From the NCBI GenBank assembly GCA_016882265.1, contig VGVB01000023.1, positions 1 to 41,801 of the forward strand: a stretch of DNA of 41,801 nucleotides. The letters are read 5' to 3'. The stretch is from Gammaproteobacteria bacterium. GTDB taxonomy: Bacteria > Pseudomonadota > Gammaproteobacteria > Steroidobacterales > Steroidobacteraceae. The translations under genes were made by a program, and so were the position numbers. Shown piece by piece: positions 25,544-41,614 of this stretch (within the stretch, counting starts at the first letter, position 1; every line of letters starts with the position of its first letter). The notes beneath the pieces were generated by a model. That model did no database searches and was not told the DNA's origin. It saw only the letters and a list, made by a program, of their open reading frames with translations.

Positions 25544-26488
25544 TCAGCCGCGACCGGCGCGCAGCTCCGCCGGCAGGCCGAAGACGATGTCCTCGCGCGC
25601 GCCTTCGAGCTCGCTGACCTCGGTGCCGCCCCACTCACGCAGCCGCTCTACGATCCGCTCCACCAGCGCCTCCGGCGCGGAGGCGCCGGCCGTGATCCCG
25701 ACCACGGCCGCGCCGCTGAACCATTCGCGGCGCAGGTCGCCGGCGTCGTCGACGAGCCAGGCTGGAATGCCCTGCGCGGCGGCGATCTCCCGCAGCCGGT
25801 TCGAGTTGGAGCTCGCCGGCGAGCCGACCACGATGATGACTCCGCAGGCCGCGGCGAGGCGGCGCACCGCGTCCTGGCGGTTCTGCGTCGCGTAGCAGAT
25901 GTCCTCGCGGCGCGGCAGCACCAGCGCCGGAAAACGCTGGCGCAGCAGTGCCACGATCCGCGCGGTGTCATCCACCGACAGCGTCGTCTGCGTGACGACC
26001 GCGACGTGCTGCGGACTACGCGGCGCGATCCGCTCCGCGTCCGCGGTCGTCTCAACCAGGTGAATCCGTCCGCCCGGCGCCGGATCGAAGCGCCCCATCG
26101 TGCCGATGACCTCCGGGTGTCCGGCGTGGCCGATCAGGATCACGTCGCGGCCATCCGCGGCGAAGCGCGCCACTTCCAGGTGCACCTTGGTCACCAGCGG
26201 GCAGGTGGCGTCGAACACGCGCAGCCCGCGCCGCGCCGCCTCGTCGACCACGGACTGCGGCACGCCGTGCGCGCTGAAGATCACGATGCCGCCATCCGGC
26301 ACGGCCTCCAGTTCGTCGACGAACACGGCGCCGAGCTGCCGCAGCCGCGCGACCACGGCGCGGTTGTGCACGACCTCGTGGCGCACCCACAGCGGCGCGC
26401 CGAACAGTTCCAGCGCGCGCTCGACGATCGCGATCGCGCGGTCCACGCCGGCGCAGAAACCGCGCGGGTTGGCCAGCAGGATCTTCAC
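25544..26488 (-). CDS. ispH: 4-hydroxy-3-methylbut-2-enyl diphosphate reductase
   Basis: 314-residue [4Fe-4S] enzyme of the last step of the MEP isoprenoid pathway, making IPP and DMAPP. The three cluster cysteines are Cys12 in [13 protein letters not shown], then [11 protein letters not shown] and [11 protein letters not shown]. The substrate-binding motifs [19 protein letters not shown] and SSNSNRL are intact. The start is GTG 26488, sharing GTGA with the lspA stop, so the two are coupled. An in-frame extension upstream has no family support. In many Gammaproteobacteria fkpB lies between lspA and ispH; here it is absent. It converges with pilE (stops 3 bp apart). Confidence 0.96.
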   Translation of the reverse strand: MKILLANPRGFCAGVDRAIAIVERALELFGAPLWVRHEVVHNRAVVARLRQLGAVFVDELEAVPDGGIVIFSAHGVPQSVVDEAARRGLRVFDATCPLVTKVHLEVARFAADGRDVILIGHAGHPEVIGTMGRFDPAPGGRIHLVETTADAERIAPRSPQHVAVVTQTTLSVDDTARIVALLRQRFPALVLPRREDICYATQNRQDAVRRLAAACGVIIVVGSPASSNSNRLREIAAAQGIPAWLVDDAGDLRREWFSGAAVVGITAGASAPEALVERIVERLREWGGTEVSELEGAREDIVFGLPAELRAGRG

Positions 26489-26993
26489 GGCGGCGCCGGG
26501 CGCCGCCGCCGGCCCTCCCACAGCGCATCGAGGATCAGCAGCGCCGCGCCGCAGGTGATCGCACTGTCGGCGACGTTGAACGCCGGGTAGTACCACTGCT
26601 GCCAGTGGAAATGCAGGAAGTCGACGACGTAGCCATGCACGAGCCGGTCGCTGACGTTGCCGAGCGCGCCGCCGAGCACCAGCGCGAGCCCGCAGGCCAG
26701 CAGCCACTGGCCGCGCGCCGGCAGCCGGCTCAGCCACCAGACAATGCCGAGACTGACGATCCCGGCAATGCCGACGAAGAACCAGCGCTGCCAGCCGCCG
26801 GCGCCGGCCAGCAGACTGAAGGCCGCGCCGGTGTTGTGCAGCCGGGTCAGGTCGAGCACCGGCAGCAGCGGGCGGATCTCGTACAGCTCGAGCTGCTGCA
26901 GGACCAGCCACTTGCTCGCCTGGTCGAGCGCGACGATCAGCGCCGCCAGCCACAGCCAGGGCAGCGCAGAGGCCGGTCGCGTTGGCGTGCCGT

Positions 26994-26997
<4 letters not shown>
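26485..26997 (-). CDS. lspA: Lipoprotein signal peptidase
   Basis: 170-residue inner-membrane aspartic protease that removes signal peptides from prolipoproteins. It has four hydrophobic helices and the catalytic aspartates in [19 protein letters not shown] and [19 protein letters not shown] and [12 protein letters not shown] are family motifs. Start GTG 26997 overlaps the ileS stop (GTGA), fixing the N-terminus at MNGTPTRP. The ileS-lspA-ispH order is the usual one, and globomycin-type inhibitors act on this enzyme family. Confidence 0.96.
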
Positions 26998-29813
<2,816 letters not shown>

Positions 29814-29822
29814 GTCCTGTCC

Positions 29823-30749
29823 TCAGCTCTGCAGCAGTGCGCGCGCCTGGCGCGCGTCCTCGCGGATCTGCGCCTTCATCGACTCGAGGTCCGGATAACG
29901 GCGCTCCTCGCGCAGGCGCGCGATGAAGTCGACGTCGAGGCGCTCGCCGTACAGCGGCCCGTCGAAGTCGAATACGTACACTTCGAGCAGCCACTCAGTG
30001 CCGCCGACGGTCGGCCGCGTGCCAACCGAGGCGACCGCGGCCCGGGATTCGAGGCCGCCGCCGGTTGCGCGCACCGCGAACACGCCGGCCACCGGCGGCA
30101 CGCGCCGGTGCAGGCGCAGGTTCGCCGTCGGGAAGCCGAGCTGGCGCCCGAGGCGGCGGCCGTCGACGACCCGGCCGCTGATGCGAAAGTCGCGGCCCAG
30201 CAGGCGGCGCGCCAGCGCGAGGTCGCCCTCGGCCAGCGCCGCGCGCAAGCGCGTCGAGCTGACCGGCTCGCCGTCCACACAGTACGCCGGCACTTCGTCC
30301 ACCGTGAAGCCGCGCCGCGCGCCCTCGGCGCGCAGCAGCTCGACGTCGCCGCTGCGCTCGAAGCCGAAGCTGAAGCGCTCACCGACGACGACATGGCGCG
30401 CCGCCAGCGCGCCCGTGAGCACGCGCGCGACGAAAGCAGCGCCGTCCCAGCGGCTGAGCGCCGCATTGAAGCGCAGCACGCGCAACTGGTCGATGCCGCG
30501 CGCGGCCAGCAGCTCGGCCTTGTCGCGCAGCCGCAGCAGCCGCGCCGGAGCCGCGCCCGGCTGCAGGAACTCGCGCGGATGCGGCTCAAAAGTCAGCACT
30601 GCGAGCGGCAGGCCGCGCTCGCGGCCGCCCTCGGCCAGACGGGCGAGAATCGCCTGGTGGCCGCGGTGCAGCCCGTCAAAGCTGCCGATCGCGACCGCAC
30701 AGCCGCGCTCGAAACCTCTCGCTGGGGCAAGGCCGCGGGCAATCCGCAT
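29823..30749 (-). CDS. ribF: Bifunctional riboflavin kinase / FAD synthetase
   Basis: 308 residues. The N-terminal FMN adenylyltransferase domain has AIGSFDGLHRGHQAIL and VVGERFSFGFERSGDVELL. The C-terminal riboflavin kinase domain has VVDGRRLGRQLGFPTANL and YVFDFDGPLYGERLDVDF. It makes FMN and then FAD. Start ATG 30749 (MRIARGLAPARGF) is chosen because upstream residues have no family counterpart. It sits between murJ (34 bp) and ileS (9 bp) in the conserved order. Confidence 0.95.
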   Translation of the reverse strand: MRIARGLAPARGFERGCAVAIGSFDGLHRGHQAILARLAEGGRERGLPLAVLTFEPHPREFLQPGAAPARLLRLRDKAELLAARGIDQLRVLRFNAALSRWDGAAFVARVLTGALAARHVVVGERFSFGFERSGDVELLRAEGARRGFTVDEVPAYCVDGEPVSSTRLRAALAEGDLALARRLLGRDFRISGRVVDGRRLGRQLGFPTANLRLHRRVPPVAGVFAVRATGGGLESRAAVASVGTRPTVGGTEWLLEVYVFDFDGPLYGERLDVDFIARLREERRYPDLESMKAQIREDARQARALLQS

Positions 30750-30783
30750 CGTCGGGGGGCGCCGGGTGGAACAAAGCGTGGAA

Positions 30784-32340
30784 TTATAGAGATCTGAAGT
30801 CCCGGACGCGCAGCCCGCTGATTCCGAGGACCGTGAAATACACCGCGGCGCCACCGCCGACGCACAGTGCCAGCCGCCCGGCCCGCAGGAGGCCGGCGTG
30901 GCCGGCCCAAGCCGCCCAGTCACCAGCCGCCCACCACAGGAACCCCGCCATCAGCACACAGGCGCCGGCCACGGCCGGCAGCAGCCGCCGCCAGGCCGCG
31001 GACGGCGTGTACACGCCGGCGCGCCGCAGACCGCGGTACAGCAGCAGCGCGTTCAGCAGTGCCGACAGCCCGGTGGACAGCGCCAGCAGCACGTGCGGCA
31101 CCGGGAAGCCGAGCCAGTACGCCGGCAGCACAACCGCGAGGTTGAAGCCCATGTTGGCGGCGAGCGCAACGATCCCGACCCGCACCGGCGTGCGCGTGTC
31201 CTGGCGCGCGAAGTAGCCGGGCGCCAGCACCTTGACCAGCGAAAAACCGGCGAGGCCGACTGCGTAGGCCATCAGTGCGTACGCCGCCATCGCCACGTCG
31301 CGCGGGCCGAATTCTCCGTAGCCGAAGATCGTCGCGGTCAGCGGCACGGCCAGCAGCAGCAGGCCGGTCGCGGCCGGCGCGACGACCACGACAGTCAGGC
31401 GCAGCGCCCAGTCGAGCGTCGCCGCAAAGCGCTCCGGCGAGCGGTCGGCGTGATGCGAGGACAGCCCCGGCAGGATCACCGTCGCGAGCGCGATCGAAAA
31501 CACACCGAGCGGGAACTCCACCAGCCGGTCAGCGTAGTACAGCCAGGCGATGCTGCCGGTCATCAGGAACGAGGCGATCAGCGTATCGAGCAGCAGCGAC
31601 ACCTGCGCGACCGACGAGCCGAAGATGCCGGGCAGCATCAGCCGGCCGATGCGCCGCACGCCCTCGTGCAGTGGCTCCCAGCGCGGCCAGGCCAGCATGC
31701 CGATGGCGCGCAGCGCCGGAAGCTGCACCGCGAGCTGCACGAAGCCGGCGACGAACACGCCGATCGCGAGTGCGAGTCCCGGCGCCGCGGTGTGCGGGGC
31801 GACGAATGCGGCGAACCCGATCATCACGGCATTGAGCAGCACCGGCGTGAAGGCCGGCAGGCCGAAGCGGCCGTGGCTGTTGAGCACGCCGCTCGCCAGC
31901 GCCACCAGTGAGATGAAGAACAGGTAGGGGAACGTGAAGCGCAGCATCTCGACCGCAAGGTCGAAACGACCGCCGTCGGCGCGGAAGCCCGGCGCGAACA
32001 GGAACACGAGGAGTGGCGCCGCGACGACGCCGATGACCGTCAGCACCAGCAGCAGCGTGCCGAAGGTGCCGGCGACACCGGCGACCAGCCGGCGCGCCTC
32101 CTCCTGCTCGCGGCGCACGCGGTACTCGGTGATGACCGGGACGAAGGCCTGAGCGAAGGCGCCCTCGGCAGTGAGCCGGCGCAGGAAGTTCGGGATCTTG
32201 AACGCGACCAGGAACGCGTCCATCAGGCTGCCGGCGCCGAAGGCCCGCGAATAGACCATGTCGCGCATCAGCCCGGTGACGCGGGACAGCAGCGTGAACG
32301 CACCGACGACCGAGGTATTGCGCAGGAATCCGGGGCTCAT
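30784..32340 (-). CDS. murJ: Lipid II flippase MurJ
   Basis: 518-residue MOP-superfamily membrane protein that flips lipid II across the inner membrane for peptidoglycan synthesis. Fourteen or so hydrophobic segments are visible. Signature regions are NTSVVGAFTLLSRVTGLMRD, SRAFGAGSLMDAFLVAFKIP, FLRRLTAEGAFAQAFVPV and SIAWLYYADRLVEFPLGV. Start ATG 32340 (MSPGFLRN) is the family start; the upstream extension in frame is spurious. TATAGT lies 9 bases before it. It diverges from rpsT, as in many Gammaproteobacteria. Confidence 0.96.
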   Translation of the reverse strand: MSPGFLRNTSVVGAFTLLSRVTGLMRDMVYSRAFGAGSLMDAFLVAFKIPNFLRRLTAEGAFAQAFVPVITEYRVRREQEEARRLVAGVAGTFGTLLLVLTVIGVVAAPLLVFLFAPGFRADGGRFDLAVEMLRFTFPYLFFISLVALASGVLNSHGRFGLPAFTPVLLNAVMIGFAAFVAPHTAAPGLALAIGVFVAGFVQLAVQLPALRAIGMLAWPRWEPLHEGVRRIGRLMLPGIFGSSVAQVSLLLDTLIASFLMTGSIAWLYYADRLVEFPLGVFSIALATVILPGLSSHHADRSPERFAATLDWALRLTVVVVAPAATGLLLLAVPLTATIFGYGEFGPRDVAMAAYALMAYAVGLAGFSLVKVLAPGYFARQDTRTPVRVGIVALAANMGFNLAVVLPAYWLGFPVPHVLLALSTGLSALLNALLLYRGLRRAGVYTPSAAWRRLLPAVAGACVLMAGFLWWAAGDWAAWAGHAGLLRAGRLALCVGGGAAVYFTVLGISGLRVRDFRSL

Positions 32341-32349
32341 GCGCCGGGC

Positions 32350-32355
32350 ACTATA
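32350..32355 (-). promoter_or_regulatory. Candidate -10 element of murJ, very close to the start codon
   Basis: TATAGT on the minus strand, 9 bases before ATG 32340. A matching -35 at 17 bp is poor. It would give a leader of one or two bases at most. Confidence 0.3.
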
Positions 32356-32360
32356 CCGCG

Positions 32361-32389
32361 TTGACAAGGCCGGCCCGGCTGCGCAGAAT
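32361..32389 (+). promoter_or_regulatory. Sigma70 promoter of rpsT
   Basis: A perfect -35 TTGACA (32361-32366), a 17-bp spacer and -10 CAGAAT (32384-32389) precede rpsT, giving a leader of roughly 30 nt. Confidence 0.7.
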
Positions 32390-32426
32390 GCGCCGCTCGC
32401 GCAGATCCGCCCCACCGGAGCCCCTC

Positions 32427-34343
<1,917 letters not shown>

Positions 34344-34373
34344 GACGGTCTGGTCTCCGGAAACGAGCCGGCG

Positions 34374-34402
34374 ATTGTAGTGACGGGGGCCGGCCGGGTC
34401 AA
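34374..34402 (-). promoter_or_regulatory. Sigma70 promoter of rplU-rpmA-obgE
   Basis: On the minus strand TTGACC (34402-34397) and TACAAT (34379-34374) are separated by exactly 17 bp. The leader would be about 25 nt. Confidence 0.75.
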
Positions 34403-34556
34403 TCAGACCCGGTGCCGGTGTTACGGTTTCGGTAACCCGGCCCGACGACCGGCGCGGGCCGCGGCCGGAACTGCGCGAGTGACCGGAACCGCCACGCCGG
34501 CGCCAGGCCATGCAGATTCGGTGGCAGTGACCGGATTTGCAAGGTACGATGTTCCG

Positions 34557-35702
34557 GTGCGGATCCCCCGGACAGAGCATTCGGCGGCGCTGCGCCGGCT
34601 GCTGCGGCAGTACCCGGTGGTCGCTCTCGTTGGCCCGCGGCAGGTCGGCAAGAGCACGCTGGCGCGCGAGCTCGCTGGTCCCGATGCTGCGCGTTACTTC
34701 GACCTCGAGGACAGCGCCGACGTCGCTCGCCTCGCCGACCCGCTGCTGGCGCTCGGCGGCCTGCAGGGGCTCGTCGTCCTCGACGAGGTGCAGCGCCGCC
34801 CGGACCTGTTCCAGAGCCTGCGCGTACTCGCCGACCGGCGGCCGCGGCGCGCTCGCTTCCTCGTGCTGGGCAGCGCCTCGCCCGACCTGCTGCGGCAGGG
34901 GGCCGAGACCCTCGCGGGACGAATCGCTTTCCACGAGCTGCCGGGCTTCTCGGCTGCCGAGGTCGGCGAGCGTCAATTCCATCGCTTATGGCTGCGCGGC
35001 GGCTTTCCGCCGGCCTTTCTGGCCGCGTCCGAGAGACAGAGTTTCGACTGGCGGCGGCACTTCGTCCGGACCTACCTGGAGCGTGACCTGCCGGCGCTGG
35101 GGCTGCGCACTCCGGCGGCAACGCTGGAGCGCTTCTGGAGCATGCTGGCCCACTATCACGGGCAGCTCTGGAACGCGTCCGAAATCGGCCGCTCACTCGG
35201 CACCGCGGACACGACCGTGCGCGGTTACCTGGATACGCTCGCCCAGGCGTTCGTCGTGACGGTGCTGCGCCCCTGGCACGAGAACCTGAAGAAACGGCAG
35301 GTAAAGGCGCCCAAGGTCTATGTCACCGACTCCGGGCTGCTGCACGCCCTGCTCGACGTGCGTGACCGGCCGGGCCTCGAGCGACACCCCAAAGTCGGCG
35401 CCTCCTGGGAGGGTTTCGTCGCCCACCAGATCTGTCAGCACCTGGGAGTCCAGCGCGACGAACAGTACTTCTGGCGTACCGCCACCGGGGCTGAGCTCGA
35501 CCTGCTGGTGGTCCGAGGGCGGGAGCGCCTCGGCTTCGAGATCAAGCGCACCACCGCTCCGGCCATGACCCCGGCCATGCGCATCGCGTTGCAGGATCTC
35601 CGACTCAGCCGCCTGTATCTGCTGCATGCCGGCGAGCATAGTTTTGACCTCGCCAAGCGGGTACGGGCCATCCCCGCCGCCAGCCTGAGGGACATCCGCT
35701 AA
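34557..35702 (+). CDS. AAA-family ATPase with DUF4143 domain
   Basis: 381 residues. The N-terminal ATPase has Walker [10 protein letters not shown], a [11 protein letters not shown] segment, Walker B LVVLDEVQ and a sensor [10 protein letters not shown]. The C-terminal DUF4143 domain has a winged-helix-like part ([20 protein letters not shown]) and ends with [17 protein letters not shown] and ELDLLVV...FEIKRT segments, a D...ExK pattern seen in PD-(D/E)XK folds. Members are widespread orphan genes of unknown role. GTG 34557 is chosen because the family begins near IPR; GTG 34527 is an alternative. TACGAT lies 6 bases before the start. Confidence 0.85.
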   Translation: MRIPRTEHSAALRRLLRQYPVVALVGPRQVGKSTLARELAGPDAARYFDLEDSADVARLADPLLALGGLQGLVVLDEVQRRPDLFQSLRVLADRRPRRARFLVLGSASPDLLRQGAETLAGRIAFHELPGFSAAEVGERQFHRLWLRGGFPPAFLAASERQSFDWRRHFVRTYLERDLPALGLRTPAATLERFWSMLAHYHGQLWNASEIGRSLGTADTTVRGYLDTLAQAFVVTVLRPWHENLKKRQVKAPKVYVTDSGLLHALLDVRDRPGLERHPKVGASWEGFVAHQICQHLGVQRDEQYFWRTATGAELDLLVVRGRERLGFEIKRTTAPAMTPAMRIALQDLRLSRLYLLHAGEHSFDLAKRVRAIPAASLRDIR

Positions 35703-35791
35703 CACGGCCTGCGGCCCGCGGGATCCCGGCATTCCCCCCCACCGCGATTGCCGGTAGCATTCCCGCTCCCTGAACGGCGGACCGGCGAACG

Positions 35792-36760
<969 letters not shown>

Positions 36761-36782
36761 CCGGCCCGCTGATCGATAAGCT

Positions 36783-38456
<1,674 letters not shown>

Positions 38457-38460
<4 letters not shown>

Positions 38461-39077
38461 CGGTGCATCTCCCTGAAGTGCGCAACACGGTGCGCGGTCC
38501 CGGACTCCGGACAGAAAAGCTGCTGCTTCCCGCCGCGCAGGCGGGTGTCATAGAAGTAGGTGCCGCAGCGTTCAAGCCGACAACGCCCGACGCGGCGGCG
38601 TTGCTGCGGAACCGACAACAGCAGCAGCGCCACGTAGTAGACGATGGCCTGCACGCCATCCCAGACGGGGCGCAGTTCCAACTCGACCCGGCGCGCCTTC
38701 ATCGAGACGGTGGGCGTGACGTGCATCGTCTGGCGAACCTTGAGCCCCAGCTGCCTGACCAGTTCAGCCCGCCGCACTTCGGTGAGCTCATCGAAGCCAA
38801 TCGCCGTGGTGATCAACTCGCGTGCTTCGCCCCGGTCGCCACCCGGATGCGGGTGCGATGCCATGCCGGGCGGCGGCGGCCCGCCCACGTAGGCGTACAG
38901 ATGTTCCGGCGGGATCGTCTGGAACTCCCCGTCATCCCAATCCGGCTTCATGCCCGCGGCGCCTGCAAAACGCTGCTCGACACCCCGCGTTGATCGGATC
39001 CGCGCGTTGCAGAACCAGACGACCGCCTGCACAAGCGCGGTATCCCTACGCGTCAATGTGGGTATGCGGCTTTTCAT
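38457..39077 (-). CDS. Hypothetical protein with a C-terminal CGNR-like zinc finger
   Basis: 206 residues from ATG 39077 (209 from ATG 39086). The C-terminus has spaced cysteines and basic residues (GRCRLERCGTYFYDTRL, QQLFCPESGTAHRVAHF) like the treble-clef finger of CGNR proteins; the last Cys is replaced, so the site is atypical. The middle has HLYAYVGGPPPPGM and a long hydrophilic part; no enzyme motif is seen. It is upstream of the recombinase with a 4-bp overlap and divergent from the MerR-like gene. The role is unknown, possibly DNA binding. Confidence 0.65.
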
Positions 39078-39079
39078 GC

Positions 39080-39095
39080 GTAACATTGATGTTAC
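39080..39095. promoter_or_regulatory. Perfect palindrome in the divergent control region
   Basis: GTAACATTGATGTTAC is a perfect 16-bp palindrome between the zinc-finger/recombinase unit (minus) and the MerR-like gene (plus). It overlaps the -35 of the plus-strand promoter and the start region of the minus gene, so a bound dimer could control both. The MerR-like protein is the obvious candidate. Confidence 0.65.
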
Positions 39096-39121
39096 ACCAA
39101 TCGTCTGCGGTTTGCTACAAC
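39092..39121 (+). promoter_or_regulatory. Candidate promoter of the MerR-like gene
   Basis: TTACAC (39092-39097), an 18-bp spacer and TACAAC (39116-39121). The ATG at 39129 is 7 bases after the -10, so a leaderless transcript is predicted. Confidence 0.4.
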
Positions 39122-39128
39122 ATTGCCC

Positions 39129-39332
39129 ATGAACAGGAAAGTCACCGACTACACGATCAGCGGCCTGGCCTGCATGACCTATGTGGCGCCAACGACGATT
39201 CGGTACTGGACCAATTGCGGGCTTGTTCCCCACCGGCGGGACAGCGCCGGCAGGCGTCTATACGGGACCGATGCCGCCGAGGCAGTCCTTCGCCTCAAGG
39301 CCGAACGGTTCGGGAGGCGTCCCCGCTCGTGA
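39129..39332 (+). CDS. Small MerR-like helix-turn-helix protein, possible excisionase
   Basis: 67 residues consisting almost only of a MerR DNA-binding domain: YTISGLACMTYVAPTTIRYW, then NCGLVPHRRDSAGRRLYG. The dimerising coiled coil of full MerR regulators is missing. Such short MerR-type proteins serve as excisionases or as element regulators. It is divergent from the recombinase unit, next to a palindrome it may bind. It shares GTGA with the following small ORF. Confidence 0.8.
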   Translation: MNRKVTDYTISGLACMTYVAPTTIRYWTNCGLVPHRRDSAGRRLYGTDAAEAVLRLKAERFGRRPRS

Positions 39333-39472
39333 GCGTCTCCGGCCTCTCCGAAGCCGAGCTCGACGCCCTGGCGGCCATGTTCGCCGAAACGGCGCTCGAC
39401 GAAATGCTGGCCGAGGCTGCGCAGCCGGACAAGCCGGTCGCCACACTGGAGGCGACGGCGGCCGTTGCGTAA
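39329..39472 (+). CDS. Small hypothetical protein (47 aa)
   Basis: From GTG 39329, overlapping the MerR-like stop, to TAA 39470. The sequence MSVSGLSEAELDALAAMF is acidic and helical. It overlaps the next gene by 8 bp. Not recognised; the overlap chain supports it being translated. Confidence 0.55.
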   Translation: MSVSGLSEAELDALAAMFAETALDEMLAEAAQPDKPVATLEATAAVA

Positions 39473-40235
39473 GACCAGACGTGCCCCCTGCCCGCAGTGT
39501 GATCGCGGCCCGACGGACCGCGCGCTGGTCATCACCGAGGATGACCGCGGCGTCGTCCAGTTCTGCCATCGCTGCAGGTTCACAGCGTCCGACAGCGTCA
39601 GCGCCGGCGTGACGGCAGTCTTGCCGCGGCACCATCGGGCGTGGGCAGACCTGGCCGGTCCGCTTTGGGACCGCGCCTTACCGATCCCCGGAACCCTCGC
39701 GGAGAAGTACCTGCTATCGCGCAGGTGCGCCCTGCCACCGCGAGACGCCGACCTCAGGTTCCTGCCGGCGCGTGGTGATTACCCCGCCGCGATGGTCGCG
39801 AAGGTCACCGACGCGCGCACCGCCAGCAGCCTTACGTTGCAAATAACCGAGCTGTCGCCCACAGGCGAGAAGCTCCGTCGGCGGCTGTTGGCCGGTTACC
39901 CCAAGCGCGGCGGTGTCATTCGCCTGTGGCCCGATGATGCCGTGACTCAAGGGCTGGCCATCGGCGAGGGCATCGAGACCTCGCTGTCGGTCGCGCACAT
40001 TTTCCAGCCCGCGTGGGCTGCGGTGGACGCCGGCAACCTGGCCGCGCTGCCCGTTCTGCCCGGCATCGAGGCCCTGGTGATCTTCGCAGACAACGATCCC
40101 GCAGGGATCAATGCCGCACGTGCCAGCGCACGCCGCTGGCGTGATGCCGAACGCAACGTCCGCATCGTGGCGCCGCGCCGGCACAACGACTTCAACGATG
40201 TCATCACCGAGGAGCGCACCGATGCGGCCGCCTGA
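39465..40235 (+). CDS. Toprim-domain primase-like protein
   Basis: 256 residues from TTG 39465. An N-terminal zinc finger (CPQCDRG...CHRCRF) is followed by a helical linker and a C-terminal Toprim domain with GLAIGEGIETSLS (catalytic Glu) and LVIFADNDPAG (DxD-like). These are the parts of mobile-element primases of the phage P4-alpha/DUF7146 type, but without a helicase domain, which is in the next gene. It would prime element replication. It ends 14 bp inside the ATPase gene. Confidence 0.82.
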   Translation: MRKTRRAPCPQCDRGPTDRALVITEDDRGVVQFCHRCRFTASDSVSAGVTAVLPRHHRAWADLAGPLWDRALPIPGTLAEKYLLSRRCALPPRDADLRFLPARGDYPAAMVAKVTDARTASSLTLQITELSPTGEKLRRRLLAGYPKRGGVIRLWPDDAVTQGLAIGEGIETSLSVAHIFQPAWAAVDAGNLAALPVLPGIEALVIFADNDPAGINAARASARRWRDAERNVRIVAPRRHNDFNDVITEERTDAAA

Positions 40236-41289
40236 GATTGAACGTGAGCTGCGCGAAGTGTCGATCGAGCCCGGGGCCGAACCATTCCCGGCACAGCGCC
40301 TTGACGCACTGAATGACGCTGTGCGCGCGGTCATCGTGCAGCGCCTGATCGAAAGAGGCGCCATTGTCGCCATCGCCGGCGCCCCCGGCGCGAGTAAGAC
40401 GGTCCTCAGCGTAGACCTGGGGCTGCACGTTGCCGCCGGCGCCAGTTGGTTCGGCCTGAAGGTGGCGTGCGGGCCTTGTATCTACTTCGCCGCCGAGGCG
40501 CCGGGCAGCGTCGTGATGCGCGGCAAGGCCGCCTCGGCCCGCAAGTTCCCCGGCGCCTCCCTGCCGTTCTACGTGGTTACGGCCAACCCACTACTTGGCG
40601 ATGAGGACCACTCCATCGCCGAAGCGGACCGCATGATCGCCACGATCATCGACGTGCAGACCACCGAGACCAATCCGGTGCAGCTGGTCTTCATCGACAC
40701 CCTGGCGAGCTGCCTCGGGACTGGAGATGAGAACTCGACCGGCATGGTCTGCATCGTCAACGCCGCCCAGCGCATCGCGCAAGCGACCGGCGCGACCGTG
40801 ATCCTTGTCCATCATCCCTCGAAAATGGATGCGGCCGGCCTGCGCGGCCATGGCTCCCTGCTCGGCAAGTGTGACACCGTTATCTCGATCGAGACGGCAC
40901 CGGATAACACCACTCGCATTGCTACGCTGGTCAAGTCACGAGACTTCCCGGCCGGCCTGCAGCTGGCCTATGAACTCGAACAGGTGACCCTCGACCAGCC
41001 AGACCAGTTTGGCGACGTTCGGACAACGATCATCGTCAAACCCATCCCAACACCCAAGATCGGCCGCAAGCGCCCCGACGGCAAGACGCAAGATTGCCTG
41101 CTCTTGGACCTCGAACGTCGCCACCGCACCGGCGAAACCAGCTGGGACCTCGCGACTGTCCGCCAAGCCGCCAAGGACCTCGGGATCAGGCAGAACATCG
41201 AGCGCACTATCTCCGGCCTCAAAACCGCCGGCTTCCTCCGCGGCCCGGACTCGCGCTTGATCCTCAGCTATCCACCCGAGAGAACCTGA
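40222..41289 (+). CDS. RepA/RecA-like AAA ATPase (replicative helicase-type)
   Basis: 355 residues from ATG 40222, after GAGGAGCG; overlaps the Toprim gene by 14 bp. Walker A AGAPGASKTVL, CIYFAAEAPGSVVMRG, Walker B VFIDTLASCLG and VILVHHPSKMDAAGLRGHGS with a sensor Arg match the AAA_25/RepA hexameric helicase group of plasmids and phages. The C-terminus (WDLATVRQAAKDLG, ISGLKTAGFLR) looks like a winged helix. With the primase it forms a replication module. Confidence 0.85.
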   Translation: MRPPEIERELREVSIEPGAEPFPAQRLDALNDAVRAVIVQRLIERGAIVAIAGAPGASKTVLSVDLGLHVAAGASWFGLKVACGPCIYFAAEAPGSVVMRGKAASARKFPGASLPFYVVTANPLLGDEDHSIAEADRMIATIIDVQTTETNPVQLVFIDTLASCLGTGDENSTGMVCIVNAAQRIAQATGATVILVHHPSKMDAAGLRGHGSLLGKCDTVISIETAPDNTTRIATLVKSRDFPAGLQLAYELEQVTLDQPDQFGDVRTTIIVKPIPTPKIGRKRPDGKTQDCLLLDLERRHRTGETSWDLATVRQAAKDLGIRQNIERTISGLKTAGFLRGPDSRLILSYPPERT

Positions 41290-41438
41290 TGCACACCCTG
41301 CACACTCTTGCACAGTGCAAGCACGTGCAGCCCGTGCAATGGCTCCTGCACGTCTTGCACAGCTTGCACAGCCCCTTTAAGGGCGTGCAGCGTGCAAAGC
41401 GTGCAGCCAGCACCCGCACAGGGAACCACCACGCATGA
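41289..41438 (+). CDS. Small ORF of 49 codons across the TGCAC repeat array
   Basis: From ATG 41289, overlapping the ATPase stop (ATGA). The protein is rich in His, Leu and Thr because the DNA is a repeat array, so it may not be a real gene. The region may serve as DNA rather than code. Confidence 0.3.
   Translation: MHTLHTLAQCKHVQPVQWLLHVLHSLHSPFKGVQRAKRAASTRTGNHHA
41290..41406. repeat. Array of TGCAC/GTGCA motifs with a large imperfect inverted repeat
   Basis: At least twelve copies of TGCAC or its complement lie in 117 bp. The direct orientation dominates the first two-thirds. From 41346 to 41406 the left arm (CTGCACGTCTTGCACAGC...) and right arm form an imperfect inverted repeat around the self-complementary CCCTTTAAGGG (41373-41383). 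The dense, short-period motif next to a helicase gene resembles an iteron-type replication origin. Confidence 0.65.
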
Positions 41439-41614
41439 ACAAGAAGCCCCACCCGAAGTATCTCGACGACGTGTTGAATATCGCCGGCTCCGAAGTCATC
41501 AAGCCCGGCACCGTCAACCATATCGAAGTCCGACACGATACCTGGTGCGACCTGCTGCACCGCCGCGGACCCTGCAATTGCCGCCCTGACGTGCGTCTGG
41601 TGAGACCATCGTGA
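41435..41614 (+). CDS. Small hypothetical protein (59 aa) of mobile elements
   Basis: MNKKPHPKYLDDVLNIAGSE onward, with HDTWCDLLHRRGPCNCRP near the C-terminus. The paired cysteines after a WCDLL motif resemble small proteins found in phages and integrative elements. It starts 4 bp inside the preceding ORF and ends by overlapping the next ATG. Confidence 0.6.
   Translation: MNKKPHPKYLDDVLNIAGSEVIKPGTVNHIEVRHDTWCDLLHRRGPCNCRPDVRLVRPS

Noticed and set aside
41290..41406. CRISPR array
   Set aside because: Motif copies are 5-6 bp and the spacing irregular; there are no regular 24-37 bp repeats and no cas genes.
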